DNA of 64,000 nt from SB11 sp037968475 (GTDB lineage Bacteria; Bacteroidota; Bacteroidia; UBA8524): the NCBI GenBank assembly GCA_037968475.1, contig JBBKVO010000001.1, forward strand, positions 248,001 to 312,000. Direction: 5' to 3'. Under the pieces are notes generated by a model, which was not told where the DNA came from, made no database searches, and was given only the letters and a program-made list of their open reading frames with translations. Shown here piece by piece: positions 43,084-51,605 of this stretch (positions are counted from its first letter, which is position 1; each line of letters starts with the position of its first letter). A program made the translations under genes and the position numbers.

Positions 43084-43374
43084 TTATTTACCCAGTTTAC
43101 TATCAAGCAATTGGTTTATTTGCTCCAACAGTTCTAGGGTTTGGGCAGAGTAGCCAACGGTTTTTTTGTCGGCGGCTATAAAATCGGTAGCTAAATCAAG
43201 CGATGCCATTGCTAGGGCATCTTGTTTATCTTTTACCGAGTAATTCTCGGTATAGGTTTTTGCTTTGTCATTGGCCAATTTTGCAGCAGCACGCACGTTT
43301 TCTTCAAACCCGGCGTTTATACGCAATGGGTAAACCCTATCGCAAATATTTACTTTTACAGAAATCTCTTCCAC
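43084..43374 (-). CDS. zapA: Cell division protein ZapA
   Basis: Small FtsZ-ring stabiliser. Matches the ZapA N-terminal domain: EISVKVNICDRVYPLRI, then EENVRAAAKLANDKAKTYTENY, and a C-terminal helix (LLEQINQLLDSKLG). 96 aa is typical. Located between rny and a coiled-coil gene, an order conserved in many Bacteroidota. Confidence 0.92.
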   Translation of the reverse strand: MEEISVKVNICDRVYPLRINAGFEENVRAAAKLANDKAKTYTENYSVKDKQDALAMASLDLATDFIAADKKTVGYSAQTLELLEQINQLLDSKLGK

Positions 43375-43388
43375 AAACGTTTCTTCTT

Positions 43389-43679
43389 TTACTCACTAAG
43401 TCTTGCTATACAGCGGTCTATCTCTCTAATGTACTCGTTTATTTTTAGTTTTACCTCGCGTACATCGGTTTTAGAAAGATTTAACCCTCCTGCAATTTTA
43501 ATGATTTTATTATACTCTTCTAAGTCTTTAATTGTATTTTTTTGAATATCAACGGTTTCTTTCAGCCTATTGCTTTCCTTCGCCAATCGGGCATTTTCAT
43601 CCTTCAATAGGTCGTTGGTGGCGGCCAATTGCTCTACTTTTTGTTTTATAGTTTTAAGCTGTTCTACCAACGAATCCAT
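43389..43679 (-). CDS. Coiled-coil protein, candidate ZapA partner
   Basis: 96 aa, almost entirely a coiled coil (LVEQLKTIKQKVEQLAATND through LEEYNKIIKI) followed by a short conserved-looking tail (NLSKTDVREVKLKINEYIREIDRCIARLSE). Its size, shape and position 14 bp upstream of zapA suggest a ZapB-like or ZapA-binding role, which is inference from context. No homology to E. coli ZapB can be claimed by eye. Confidence 0.8.
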   Translation of the reverse strand: MDSLVEQLKTIKQKVEQLAATNDLLKDENARLAKESNRLKETVDIQKNTIKDLEEYNKIIKIAGGLNLSKTDVREVKLKINEYIREIDRCIARLSE

Positions 43680-43730
43680 AGGGAATTTTAAGTTTTCGGT
43701 TTTAAGTGTATAGTTGTTATTGTATATCGA

Positions 43731-46121
43731 TTACTTACGTATCACTGCGCCTGCCTCTTTTTCAAAACCTTGCATCAATCTAGCCATAGTTTTATCTATG
43801 TCTTTATCTGTTAAGGTTTTGCCTTCATCTTGCAATATAAAACTTAATGCGTATGCTTTTTTACCTTGTTCAATTTTATCGCCCAAGTACACATCAAACA
43901 CATCAATGTTTTTAAGCAATTTTCGCTCGGCATTTACTGCTATTTGGTGCAATTGCGAGAAGGGCACTTGTTTATCTATTACCAAAGATAGATCGCGACG
44001 CACCTCAGGAAATTTTGATATTTCTTTTAGGGTGAATTTATCAGCGGTGGCTAGTTTTACCAGTTTTTCCCAATCTATAACGGCATAGTATACATTGCCT
44101 TCAATATCAAACTTTTTGGTGATGTTGGAGGCAACTGCACCATAGTTTACCAATACTTCGGGATTAACATCAGCAGGCGATGAAATAATATTTTTATCGT
44201 CAAAACCTGTGTTAGCACCCAAAAGGGTAAACAAGTTATCGCAGCTTTGTTTTAGGGTGTAAAAATCGCTGTTACGGCTAGGGTATTTCCAGCTTTCGTT
44301 TTGCTCATCGCCACAAAGCCAAAGACTAAGCCACCATTTCTCGTCGTATTTGCCTTCGCCAGTTTTGCGGTAAGTTTTACTCAACTCAAAAAACTTTAGG
44401 TTTTGTGCCCTGCGGTTGCGGTTAAAAGCAATAGCCTCAAGACCTGAGTATAGGGTGGTCATACGCATCACCTCCAAATCGGCACTTAGGGGGTTTAGCA
44501 TACGCACGGCATGCTGCAATTCTTCTTGGGTATAATACGATGTTTTGGTAAGCGAGTTAGTAACCAACTCGTTATAACCTTGTGCAGCCAACATATCGGC
44601 AGCACGGTTGTATAGTTTTTCTACATCAACACCTTGATGGATATTAAGCGAAAGCGTAACACTATCGGGTATTTGCACTTGGTTTAGCCCGTATATGCGG
44701 ATAAATTCTTCTATCACGTCAATTTCGCGGGTTACATCCATGCGGTAGGCGGGTACTGTAACAGCTATTCCTTCAGGTGTTTCGTTTTTTATAGTGATGT
44801 CTAAGCCCGAAATAATTTGTTTCACTTCATCATTACTAACCTTTTGACCTAAAACATCTTGCAGTTTTGCATAGCGAAGCAGTATTTGCGAGGGCTCTAT
44901 TTTACGTACATACTCATCAATCACTAGGCTGCTAACTGTACCTCCCGCATTTTCGAGCACCAATTGCACTACCATTTTTAGGGCATTAACGGTAATTTCA
45001 GGGTCAGTGCCGCGCTCGTAACGGAAAGAAGCATCAGTGTTTAATCCTTGTGCTTTTGCCGATTTACGAATTATAGCAGGGTCAAAATAAGCACTCTCTA
45101 TAAAAATAGTTGTAGTTTTAGTGCTCACACCGCTATCTAACCCACCAAATACGCCTGCAATGGCCATAGGTGCATTGGCATTGCAAATAAGCAAAGCATC
45201 AGCAGTTAGGGTACGCTCAACTTTATCTAGGGTGGTAAATTTTTGCCCTTCGGTGGCTTTTTTCACCACTATTTTATTGCCCTCAATTTTATCGGCATCA
45301 AAAGCATGTATGGGCTGCCCTAAGGTGTGCAGCACATAGTTGGTTATATCTACTATGTTGTTTATGGGGCTTAGGCCAATAGCTTTTAGGCGATTTTGCA
45401 GCCATGCAGGGCTTTCTTTTACGGTGATGCCGCTAATGCTAATACCGCTGTATCGGGGGCAGCCTTCGCTGTCTTCAATAGAAACTGCAATGGGGTTATT
45501 GCCTTGTGGGGCGGGAATTTCTGGGTAGGTGATGTTTATTTTTTCGCCTGTTAGAGCTACTAAATCACGCGCTACGCCTAGGTGCGATGCAGCATCACCA
45601 CGATTGGCAGTTAAGCCAATCTCTAATACGGTATCAATTTCTACATTAAAATAATCGGCGGCGGGTGTACCTACTTTGGCAGAGGCATCTAGTACCATAA
45701 TACCTGCGTGACTGGTGCCCAAACCAATTTCGTCTTCGGCACAAATCATCCCTTCTGATAATTCGCCACGTAGTTTTGATTTACTTATTTTAAACGATTC
45801 TCCCCCTGATGGATAAAGGGTTGCACCAACGGTAGCTACTACCACTTTTTGGCCTGCGGCTACATTGCTTGCCCCGCAAACTATTTGCACAGGTTCGCCA
45901 GTGCCTATATCTACTTTGGTAACGCTAAGTCTATCGGCATTGGGGTGCTGCCATTTTTCAAGCACTTCGCCAATAACAATGCCTTCAAGGCCACCTTGTA
46001 TACTGCTCACCTGCTCCATACCTTCTACTTCCAAACCGCAGTTGGTAAGCAAAGTATCTAGTTGCTCAGGGGTTTTATCTGTATTTATTACGCTTTTTAG
46101 CCAGTTGTACGAAATTTTCAT
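43731..46121 (-). CDS. pheT: Phenylalanine-tRNA ligase beta subunit
   Basis: All expected domains in order: B1 (MKISYNWLKSVI), a tRNA-binding OB domain (VIGEVLEKWQHPNADRLSV), B3/B4 editing domain (GLTANRGDAASHLGVARDL, PINNIVDITNYVLHTLGQPIHAFD), B5 (LQDVLGQKVSNDEVKQII), the synthetase core (EVMRMTTLYSGLEAIAFNRNR) and the C-terminal anticodon-binding domain (SKFPEVRRDLSLVIDKQVPF). 796 aa is normal. Met chosen at MKISYN; three extra codons upstream are possible. First gene of the group ending in rny; pheS is elsewhere. Confidence 0.97.
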   Translation of the reverse strand: MKISYNWLKSVINTDKTPEQLDTLLTNCGLEVEGMEQVSSIQGGLEGIVIGEVLEKWQHPNADRLSVTKVDIGTGEPVQIVCGASNVAAGQKVVVATVGATLYPSGGESFKISKSKLRGELSEGMICAEDEIGLGTSHAGIMVLDASAKVGTPAADYFNVEIDTVLEIGLTANRGDAASHLGVARDLVALTGEKINITYPEIPAPQGNNPIAVSIEDSEGCPRYSGISISGITVKESPAWLQNRLKAIGLSPINNIVDITNYVLHTLGQPIHAFDADKIEGNKIVVKKATEGQKFTTLDKVERTLTADALLICNANAPMAIAGVFGGLDSGVSTKTTTIFIESAYFDPAIIRKSAKAQGLNTDASFRYERGTDPEITVNALKMVVQLVLENAGGTVSSLVIDEYVRKIEPSQILLRYAKLQDVLGQKVSNDEVKQIISGLDITIKNETPEGIAVTVPAYRMDVTREIDVIEEFIRIYGLNQVQIPDSVTLSLNIHQGVDVEKLYNRAADMLAAQGYNELVTNSLTKTSYYTQEELQHAVRMLNPLSADLEVMRMTTLYSGLEAIAFNRNRRAQNLKFFELSKTYRKTGEGKYDEKWWLSLWLCGDEQNESWKYPSRNSDFYTLKQSCDNLFTLLGANTGFDDKNIISSPADVNPEVLVNYGAVASNITKKFDIEGNVYYAVIDWEKLVKLATADKFTLKEISKFPEVRRDLSLVIDKQVPFSQLHQIAVNAERKLLKNIDVFDVYLGDKIEQGKKAYALSFILQDEGKTLTDKDIDKTMARLMQGFEKEAGAVIRK

Positions 46122-46200
46122 GCACGGCAAAGATATGTTTCAATGTGCAAATGTGCAGATATGTAAATGTGATGATTTGAAAAATCAGTTTAAAGATCTA

Positions 46201-47400
46201 TTAATTCTTAATTAGCATAAAAATACTATCTTCTGACAGTGGGCTAGTTTCAATAAATTTCACTTCATAGCCTTGCAATATATTGAGGTCTAGCTTTGTA
46301 CCCTTGTTTATCCAAACTCTATTCAAATTTGCATACTTCAAAGCTGTGCATGAAAAATCTGTATTATATAAAAAAGAGCTATATAGGTCTGTTCTAATAA
46401 AATTTGCATCTATAAGACTAACTCTTTCTATGCTTGCAAATCTAAAATTGGTATACATAGCATTAGAACTATCTAAATTAGCACCATACAAATTAGTTTT
46501 ACTTAGGTTCGCATATAATAAGCTAGAATTTTTTAAATTAGACTTTACCATATAAGCCTCTTCTAAATTTGCATTACTGAGCTTTGAGTTGATTAGATTA
46601 GTAGATTCTAAATCTGACAAACTTAAATTTGCTTTTTGTAAAATTGCTTCGGCTAAAATTGAGTTTGAAAAATTAATTCCTTTTAAATATTTGGCTTCTA
46701 AATCAACACCTTTTAAATATGAATATGAAAAGTCGGCATTTTCATAAATGGCATCTAAACTAGACGTATCAATTTCACTATTTACTAGCGTAATTAATAA
46801 TTGTCCACGCTCAAGGCTATATTCTTTATCGGTTAAATTATCTCCGTCTAAAAACTTATAAGGTTTCAAGCTATTACTTAATGCTATAATTCGGCCAATA
46901 AGTTGTGGTGATAAATTGCGAATACCATCTTTATTATAATCTTCTCGTAATTCATTATTTACCTCATCAAAAATATTGCCCATTAGAAACACCAAAGCAC
47001 CACGACGGCTTGCCTCTTGCAAATAGGTTTGTTGTTCAATTCTTGTGTTTTGTTGTTCAATTAATTTGTTCTGATTTGACAAAAGCCAATATTGTAGAAT
47101 AGCAAAAACAATTGGGGTTCCTACTACGACTAATGATAATAAACCAATTCGGGAAAATCTCCATACAATAGCTGCGGCTAGTTCTGAAAGGGTTTCAGTA
47201 GTTATGTTTTTCTTTTCTTTTAGGTCAGAAAAGAGTTTATAAAATGCTTCTTTGAGTCCTTTACCTATAAATATTTTAAAAAGAAATAATAGAAAATTGT
47301 TGAATAGGCTTTTTACTTTTTTATCTCGCTTTTGGTAGTCACTAATTGTCTCTTCTAATTCTTTAATATGGTCTTGCAATCGTTTTTCTTCCTCAGTCAT
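46201..47400 (-). CDS. Membrane-anchored pentapeptide-repeat protein
   Basis: Starts with a coiled-coil segment (MTEEEKRLQDHIKELEETISDYQKRDK), a hydrophobic segment near residues 33-45, a second near 82-100 (LLSLVVVGTPIVFAILQYWLL) and a basic/Gln-rich coiled stretch (IEQQNTRIEQQTYLQEASRRG). Residues ~150-200 contain LSPQLIGRIIALSNSLKPY and SLERGQLLITLV, a segment often found ahead of such repeats. From about 215 to 380 there are roughly 30 pentapeptide units, A(N/D)Lxx type, expected to form a right-handed beta-helix. The open frame extends upstream to 47499 into a repeat; the MTEEEK start is preferred. Function unknown. Confidence 0.82.
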   Translation of the reverse strand: MTEEEKRLQDHIKELEETISDYQKRDKKVKSLFNNFLLFLFKIFIGKGLKEAFYKLFSDLKEKKNITTETLSELAAAIVWRFSRIGLLSLVVVGTPIVFAILQYWLLSNQNKLIEQQNTRIEQQTYLQEASRRGALVFLMGNIFDEVNNELREDYNKDGIRNLSPQLIGRIIALSNSLKPYKFLDGDNLTDKEYSLERGQLLITLVNSEIDTSSLDAIYENADFSYSYLKGVDLEAKYLKGINFSNSILAEAILQKANLSLSDLESTNLINSKLSNANLEEAYMVKSNLKNSSLLYANLSKTNLYGANLDSSNAMYTNFRFASIERVSLIDANFIRTDLYSSFLYNTDFSCTALKYANLNRVWINKGTKLDLNILQGYEVKFIETSPLSEDSIFMLIKN

Positions 47401-47472
47401 TTTGATAGATATATTACTAAAGTAAAGATAAGAAATAACTGTTAATAAGATATTAAAAGTATTCTCACAACC

Positions 47473-48158
47473 GAGCGGACGCTCTATTATTTTCGGCACG
47501 AGCGAGACGCTCGAGCCAGCAGTGAAACTTTCTTGACAATGTGCGCAGGAAAGTCATTCCCTTGTAAAAGGGAATCTGTGCAAGGATAATCCATTTCTCT
47601 CCTTCGCACAGATTCCTGCTTTCGCAGGAATGACAGGCAGCCGCACTTTGTTATTGTGTAGTATTGGGGTTGTCTTCCTGAGCGAAGTCGAAGGATAGTG
47701 TGTAAGAGAAGGGGGCAGGGGATGATTGCAAACTCCTTCCTCGCGTTTCATCTTTCGTCCCGAATGCTTTCGGGATCAAGATGACAGCCGCACAAACAAA
47801 TGACAAGGTGATCATTTATTTGTGATTGATGAGCGGACGCTCTATTATTTCGGCATGAGCGGACGCTCTCGCCAGCACTAGGAATAGTAGGGCTTAGTTT
47901 TTTGGGAGATGCAGGAATTATTTTTTGCTGTGCATTGTCCCCCTTGTGGGTTGTCATCCTGAGCGAAGTCGAAGGATAGTGTGTACGAGAAGGGGGCAGG
48001 GGGATGATTACAAACTCCTTTCGCGCTTCTCATCTTTCGTCCCGAATGCTTTCGGGACAAGATGAAAGCCGCACAAACAAATGACAAGATGATAATTTAT
48101 TTGTAATTGATGAGCGGACGCTCTTTTATTGTGGGCACAAGCGGATGCTTTCGCCAGC
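47473..48158. repeat. Composite intergenic repeat block with a ~208-bp direct duplication
   Basis: Contents in order: GAGCGGACGCTC...GAGCCAGC module (47473-47520), a GTCATTCC element (47553-47634), then two long direct copies at 47670-47876 and 47951-48158. Each copy starts TTGTC(A/T)TCCTGAGCGAAG, contains a CCCGAATGCTTTCGGG hairpin and ends with a GAGCGGACGCTC...GCCAGC module. The second copy stops 1 bp before the murQ stop codon. No credible protein is encoded. Confidence 0.82.
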
Positions 48159-48159
48159 G

Positions 48160-48966
48160 TTACTCCAAACTTTCAATGGCTTTGCGCACGCTGCCTTTTT
48201 GCAGTAGTAGTTCTTTAGCCTCGTCAAAGTCCAAGTCGGTACTTTCCATTATCATCAGTGTGCCGCGTTCAATCAGTTTGTGGTTGCTTAGCTGCATATC
48301 CACCATGCGGTTGCCTTTTACGTGTCCCAGTTGCACCATAGTAGCAGTGGTTATCATATTTAGCACCAGTTTTTGTGCTGTGCCAGCCTTCATGCGGGTG
48401 CTGCCCGTTACAAACTCGGCACCTGTGTTTACTTCTACGGGTAGTTTGGCCAATTTTGCCAATGGGCTGTTGGGGTTGCAGGTAATACCGCCTGTGGCTA
48501 TGCCCATTGCATTGCATTTTTCTATCGCGCCCAAAACATAAGGTGTAGTGCCGCTTGCGGTAATGCCCACCACCACATCGCTGCGGTTTATTTGGTAGAT
48601 TTCAAGGTCGGCAAATCCCTGTTGGGTATCGTCTTCGGCAAACTCTACCGCTTTGCGTATGGCACTGTCTCCACCTGCAATAATGCCTATTACCAAGCCT
48701 TGCGGTACGCCAAAAGTAGGCGGGCACTCGCTGGCATCAACAATACCTAATCTTCCGCTAGTTCCTGCGCCAATATAAAACAGCCTGCCGCCCAGTTGCA
48801 TATTGGCTACAATTTCTGTAACCAAAGCCTCTATTTGTGGTAGTGCTTTTTCTACGGCCAAAGGCACGGTTTTATCTTCGCTGTTTATGCCTTGCAAAAG
48901 CTGTGCAACACTCATTTTATCAAGGTGTTGGTGGTTTGATGGTTGCTCGGTATTTCTTAGTTCCAT
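48160..48966 (-). CDS. murQ: N-acetylmuramic acid 6-phosphate etherase
   Basis: Cleaves the lactyl ether of MurNAc-6-phosphate to GlcNAc-6-phosphate; works after AnmK in murein recycling. SIS-fold signatures: LFYIGAGTSGRLGIVDASECPPTFG, IAGGDSAIRKAVE, VVVGITASGTTPYVLGA, TGGITCNPNSPLAKLA and GSTRMKAGTAQKLVLNMITTA. 268 aa is slightly shorter than the ~300 aa of E. coli MurQ but normal for the group. Repeats touch its 3' end. Confidence 0.95.
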   Translation of the reverse strand: MELRNTEQPSNHQHLDKMSVAQLLQGINSEDKTVPLAVEKALPQIEALVTEIVANMQLGGRLFYIGAGTSGRLGIVDASECPPTFGVPQGLVIGIIAGGDSAIRKAVEFAEDDTQQGFADLEIYQINRSDVVVGITASGTTPYVLGAIEKCNAMGIATGGITCNPNSPLAKLAKLPVEVNTGAEFVTGSTRMKAGTAQKLVLNMITTATMVQLGHVKGNRMVDMQLSNHKLIERGTLMIMESTDLDFDEAKELLLQKGSVRKAIESLE

Positions 48967-49053
48967 TATTGTGGGGCAAAGATGGTGTTTTTTGGGGAAC
49001 GATATTTGTTGTGCTTACGCCGTGTTTAGGTAAACTTTTTGACCTAAATAGTG

Positions 49054-49061
49054 TAGGTTTG
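49054..49061 (+). promoter_or_regulatory. Candidate -7 box of the S41 protease gene
   Basis: TAGGTTTG matches TAnnTTTG, 23 bp before the GTG start. The nearest TTTG (49038-49041) is only 12 bp upstream, shorter than the usual spacing. Confidence 0.35.
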
Positions 49062-49084
49062 GCATTTTAAATATAAGTATACAC

Positions 49085-50731
49085 GTGCAAGAAAAAAATA
49101 GCAAGGTTTGGCAACCTTTTATATACAGTGCAGTATTGGCCATAGGTATTTTAGGCGGATATTTCCTTCAAAACAATCATACGGGCGGTTTTAAACTTAG
49201 CGGTAACAATAAGCTAGACCAAGTAATTAGCCGCATTAGTAGCGACTATGTTGATACGATAAGCAGCGAAGAACTTACCGAAACGGCTATTGTAGAAATG
49301 CTGCATCAGCTTGACCCGCACAGCAGCTATATCCCTGCCGACGAGTTAAAATCAGTGAACGAGCAACTGGAAGGTAATTTTGAAGGTATAGGCGTTGAGT
49401 TTAATCTTTTGGACGATACCATTTTTATAGCCAGCGTATTGCCTGATGGCCCATCGGAAAAAGCAGGTTTGCAACCGGGTGATAGAATTATTACTGTTGA
49501 TGGTGAAACTGTGGCGGGAATAAAAATTGATAACGGCGGTGTAGCCAAACGCCTAAAAGGGGAGAAGGGCACTAAAGTGAAAGTGGGTATAAAACGTATG
49601 GGCGAGAAAGGTTTAATTGATTTTACGATTACTCGCGGACAAATACCCTTGTATAGTGTTGAGGCTACCTATATGCTAAACCCAACTACGGGCTATATAA
49701 AACTGGTGAGTTTTTCACGCGACACCTACCAAGAGTTGGTAGACGGCATAAACCAATTAAAAGCCAGTGGAATGAAATCACTAATACTGGATTTGCGAGG
49801 CAACCCAGGGGGATATTTACACGCTGCCACAGGTGTTGCCTCAGAGTTTTTGGGCAATAACAAGTTAATGGTGTATACCGAAGGCCGCAAAGACGGCAAG
49901 AAGGAATACAAAACTGACAGCAAAGGTGGTTTTATGGATGGGAAATTAGTGGTGTTGATTGATGAAGGCTCGGCATCGGCTAGTGAAATAGTATCGGGTG
50001 CGGTGCAAGATTGGGATAGGGGAGTGATTGTTGGTCGTCGCTCGTACGGTAAAGGTTTGGTGCAAGAATCGTATGGTTTAAATGATGGTTCGGCATTACG
50101 TTTAACAATAGCCCGTTATTATACCCCCACAGGACGTTGTATACAAAAACCTTACGATGATGGTTACGATAGCTACGAATCAGATATTTTAGACCGTTTT
50201 AATGCGGGTGAGTTTGATAGTCAGGATAGTTTAAAAACCAATAAGGAGTTGGAGTATACCACTCCAAAAGGCCGTAAAGTATACGGCGGTGGTGGTATAT
50301 ACCCCGATATTTTTGTACCTATTGATAGTGCATTGCACTCAGGTTTGCTTACCAATATTTACCGTTATGGTTTTATTAGCCGTGTAGCCTATAAATACGG
50401 AAGTGCTAACCGTGCCGAGTTATTGAAAAAATATAAAAATATTGATGCTTTTGTAGCGGGTTTTAACTTTAACAGCCTACTAGAGCAACAAATAAAAGAG
50501 CTACTAAACAAAAGTGAAATAACGTTTACTAACGAGCAATTGGTAAAACTGATGCCTGCCATTAAAAGGCAAGCAAACGCTTATGTAGCACGTCAACTGT
50601 ACGGTCGTCAAGCTTATCAGCAAGCACTTAATGCAGGTGATAATACTGTTGAAGCTGCTTTAAAGGTACTGGATAATTACGAGGCTGTATTGAAAGGTAA
50701 TAGCACTGCTACTGCCCAAAAGGTGAAGTGA
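49085..50731 (+). CDS. S41-family carboxyl-terminal processing protease
   Basis: Periplasmic serine protease of the CtpA/Prc group. Signal anchor (FIYSAVLAIGILGGYFLQ), an N-terminal helical part with LDPHSSYIPADE, a PDZ domain at about 85-170 (GNFEGIGVEFNLLDDTIFIA, KAGLQPGDRIITVDGE) and the S41 catalytic domain: LDLRGNPGGYLHAATGVAS, the catalytic Ser in EGSASASEI (residues 296-300) and Lys in RRSYGKGLVQES. The C-terminal ~100 residues are helical. The start is GTG. Followed by an isolated palindrome repeat, then gldD. Confidence 0.94.
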   Translation: MQEKNSKVWQPFIYSAVLAIGILGGYFLQNNHTGGFKLSGNNKLDQVISRISSDYVDTISSEELTETAIVEMLHQLDPHSSYIPADELKSVNEQLEGNFEGIGVEFNLLDDTIFIASVLPDGPSEKAGLQPGDRIITVDGETVAGIKIDNGGVAKRLKGEKGTKVKVGIKRMGEKGLIDFTITRGQIPLYSVEATYMLNPTTGYIKLVSFSRDTYQELVDGINQLKASGMKSLILDLRGNPGGYLHAATGVASEFLGNNKLMVYTEGRKDGKKEYKTDSKGGFMDGKLVVLIDEGSASASEIVSGAVQDWDRGVIVGRRSYGKGLVQESYGLNDGSALRLTIARYYTPTGRCIQKPYDDGYDSYESDILDRFNAGEFDSQDSLKTNKELEYTTPKGRKVYGGGGIYPDIFVPIDSALHSGLLTNIYRYGFISRVAYKYGSANRAELLKKYKNIDAFVAGFNFNSLLEQQIKELLNKSEITFTNEQLVKLMPAIKRQANAYVARQLYGRQAYQQALNAGDNTVEAALKVLDNYEAVLKGNSTATAQKVK

Positions 50732-50757
50732 TTTTCTAATACCAAGAGATAATACCA

Positions 50758-50857
50758 ATAGGGTTTAAAACCTATTTTGTTAAGATTACAGCCCAAAGGA
50801 CGACTTAAGTCGTCCTTTGGGCTGTAATTGATAAAGCGTTGGGTTTCAACCCGACGA
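50758..50857. repeat. Isolated three-hairpin unit with the 44-bp palindrome
   Basis: AATAGGGTTTAAAACCTATT, then a perfect 44-bp palindrome at 50785-50828 (arms ATTACAGCCCAAAGGACGAC), then GGGTTTCAACCC. Same internal order as the mobile elements, but the ACGTGAGTTC ends and target duplication are absent, so this copy is either decayed or a different subfamily. Confidence 0.75.
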
Positions 50858-50939
50858 AAACAGAAGGAATACCTGATAGCTTTTTTAATTTAAGCACGTC
50901 GTACATTAAACTAAAACTATTTTACGTTAACATTGCACT

Positions 50940-51521
50940 ATGCGTAAACTACTTTTTTGTGCCCTTGCCCTGTTATTAGTGTTGCAAGCTTGCAAAGACG
51001 ATTATACCCCCAAACGCAAAGGGTATTTTAGAATTGATTTTCCTACAAAAGAATATTCTACCTATAATAAAGATTGCCCTTTTACTTTTGATGTTCCCCA
51101 ATATGCAGGGGTGTTTAAAGATAGCGCCCAAAATACCGAGCCTTGTTGGTTAAATATACGCTACCAACCTTTTAACGCTGCCATACACCTTACCTATAAG
51201 TCGCTAAACGGCGATAAAAAACTATTGGAAGAATTGGAGGAGCAGAGTCATAAATATGCCTACGAGCACACTATAAAAGCGCAAGATATTAGCCAACGTA
51301 TACTAGATGATACGGCCAACCATATGTTTATAACGACGTACAGTTTGGAGGGCGAAACGGCTACTTCGTTCCGTTTTTATGCTACGGACAATCAAAACCA
51401 CTATATTGATGGTGCTTTCTACTTTAACCACCACACTAATATTGATTCTGTTGCGCCTATACAGGAATACCTGATGAAAGATATTATCAGAATGCTTGAA
51501 ACGTTGCAGTGGAAGAAATAA
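50940..51521 (+). CDS. gldD: Gliding motility lipoprotein GldD
   Basis: Lipobox LVLQAC at residue ~17, then the GldD pattern KRKGYFRIDFPTKEYSTYNKDCPFTFDVPQYA, CWLNIRYQPFNAAIHLTYK, EHTIKAQDI and the C-terminal FRFYATDNQNHYIDGAFYF. About 193 aa, full length. GldD is a cell-envelope lipoprotein needed for gliding and for function of the T9SS-linked motor in Flavobacterium; in non-gliding Bacteroidota it is still often present. No other gld gene is in the window. Confidence 0.93.
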   Translation: MRKLLFCALALLLVLQACKDDYTPKRKGYFRIDFPTKEYSTYNKDCPFTFDVPQYAGVFKDSAQNTEPCWLNIRYQPFNAAIHLTYKSLNGDKKLLEELEEQSHKYAYEHTIKAQDISQRILDDTANHMFITTYSLEGETATSFRFYATDNQNHYIDGAFYFNHHTNIDSVAPIQEYLMKDIIRMLETLQWKK

Positions 51522-51605
51522 AGAAATTAGTTGATTGTTGTTGGTTGATTGTGATATCACCAACTTAAAACTGTAAACCTAAAACAGGAAACTAGACGCT
51601 AAAAA

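Noticed and set aside
47554..48087. 65-69 aa frames between the pentapeptide gene and murQ
   Set aside because: They lie wholly in duplicated repeats and have compositions dictated by them.
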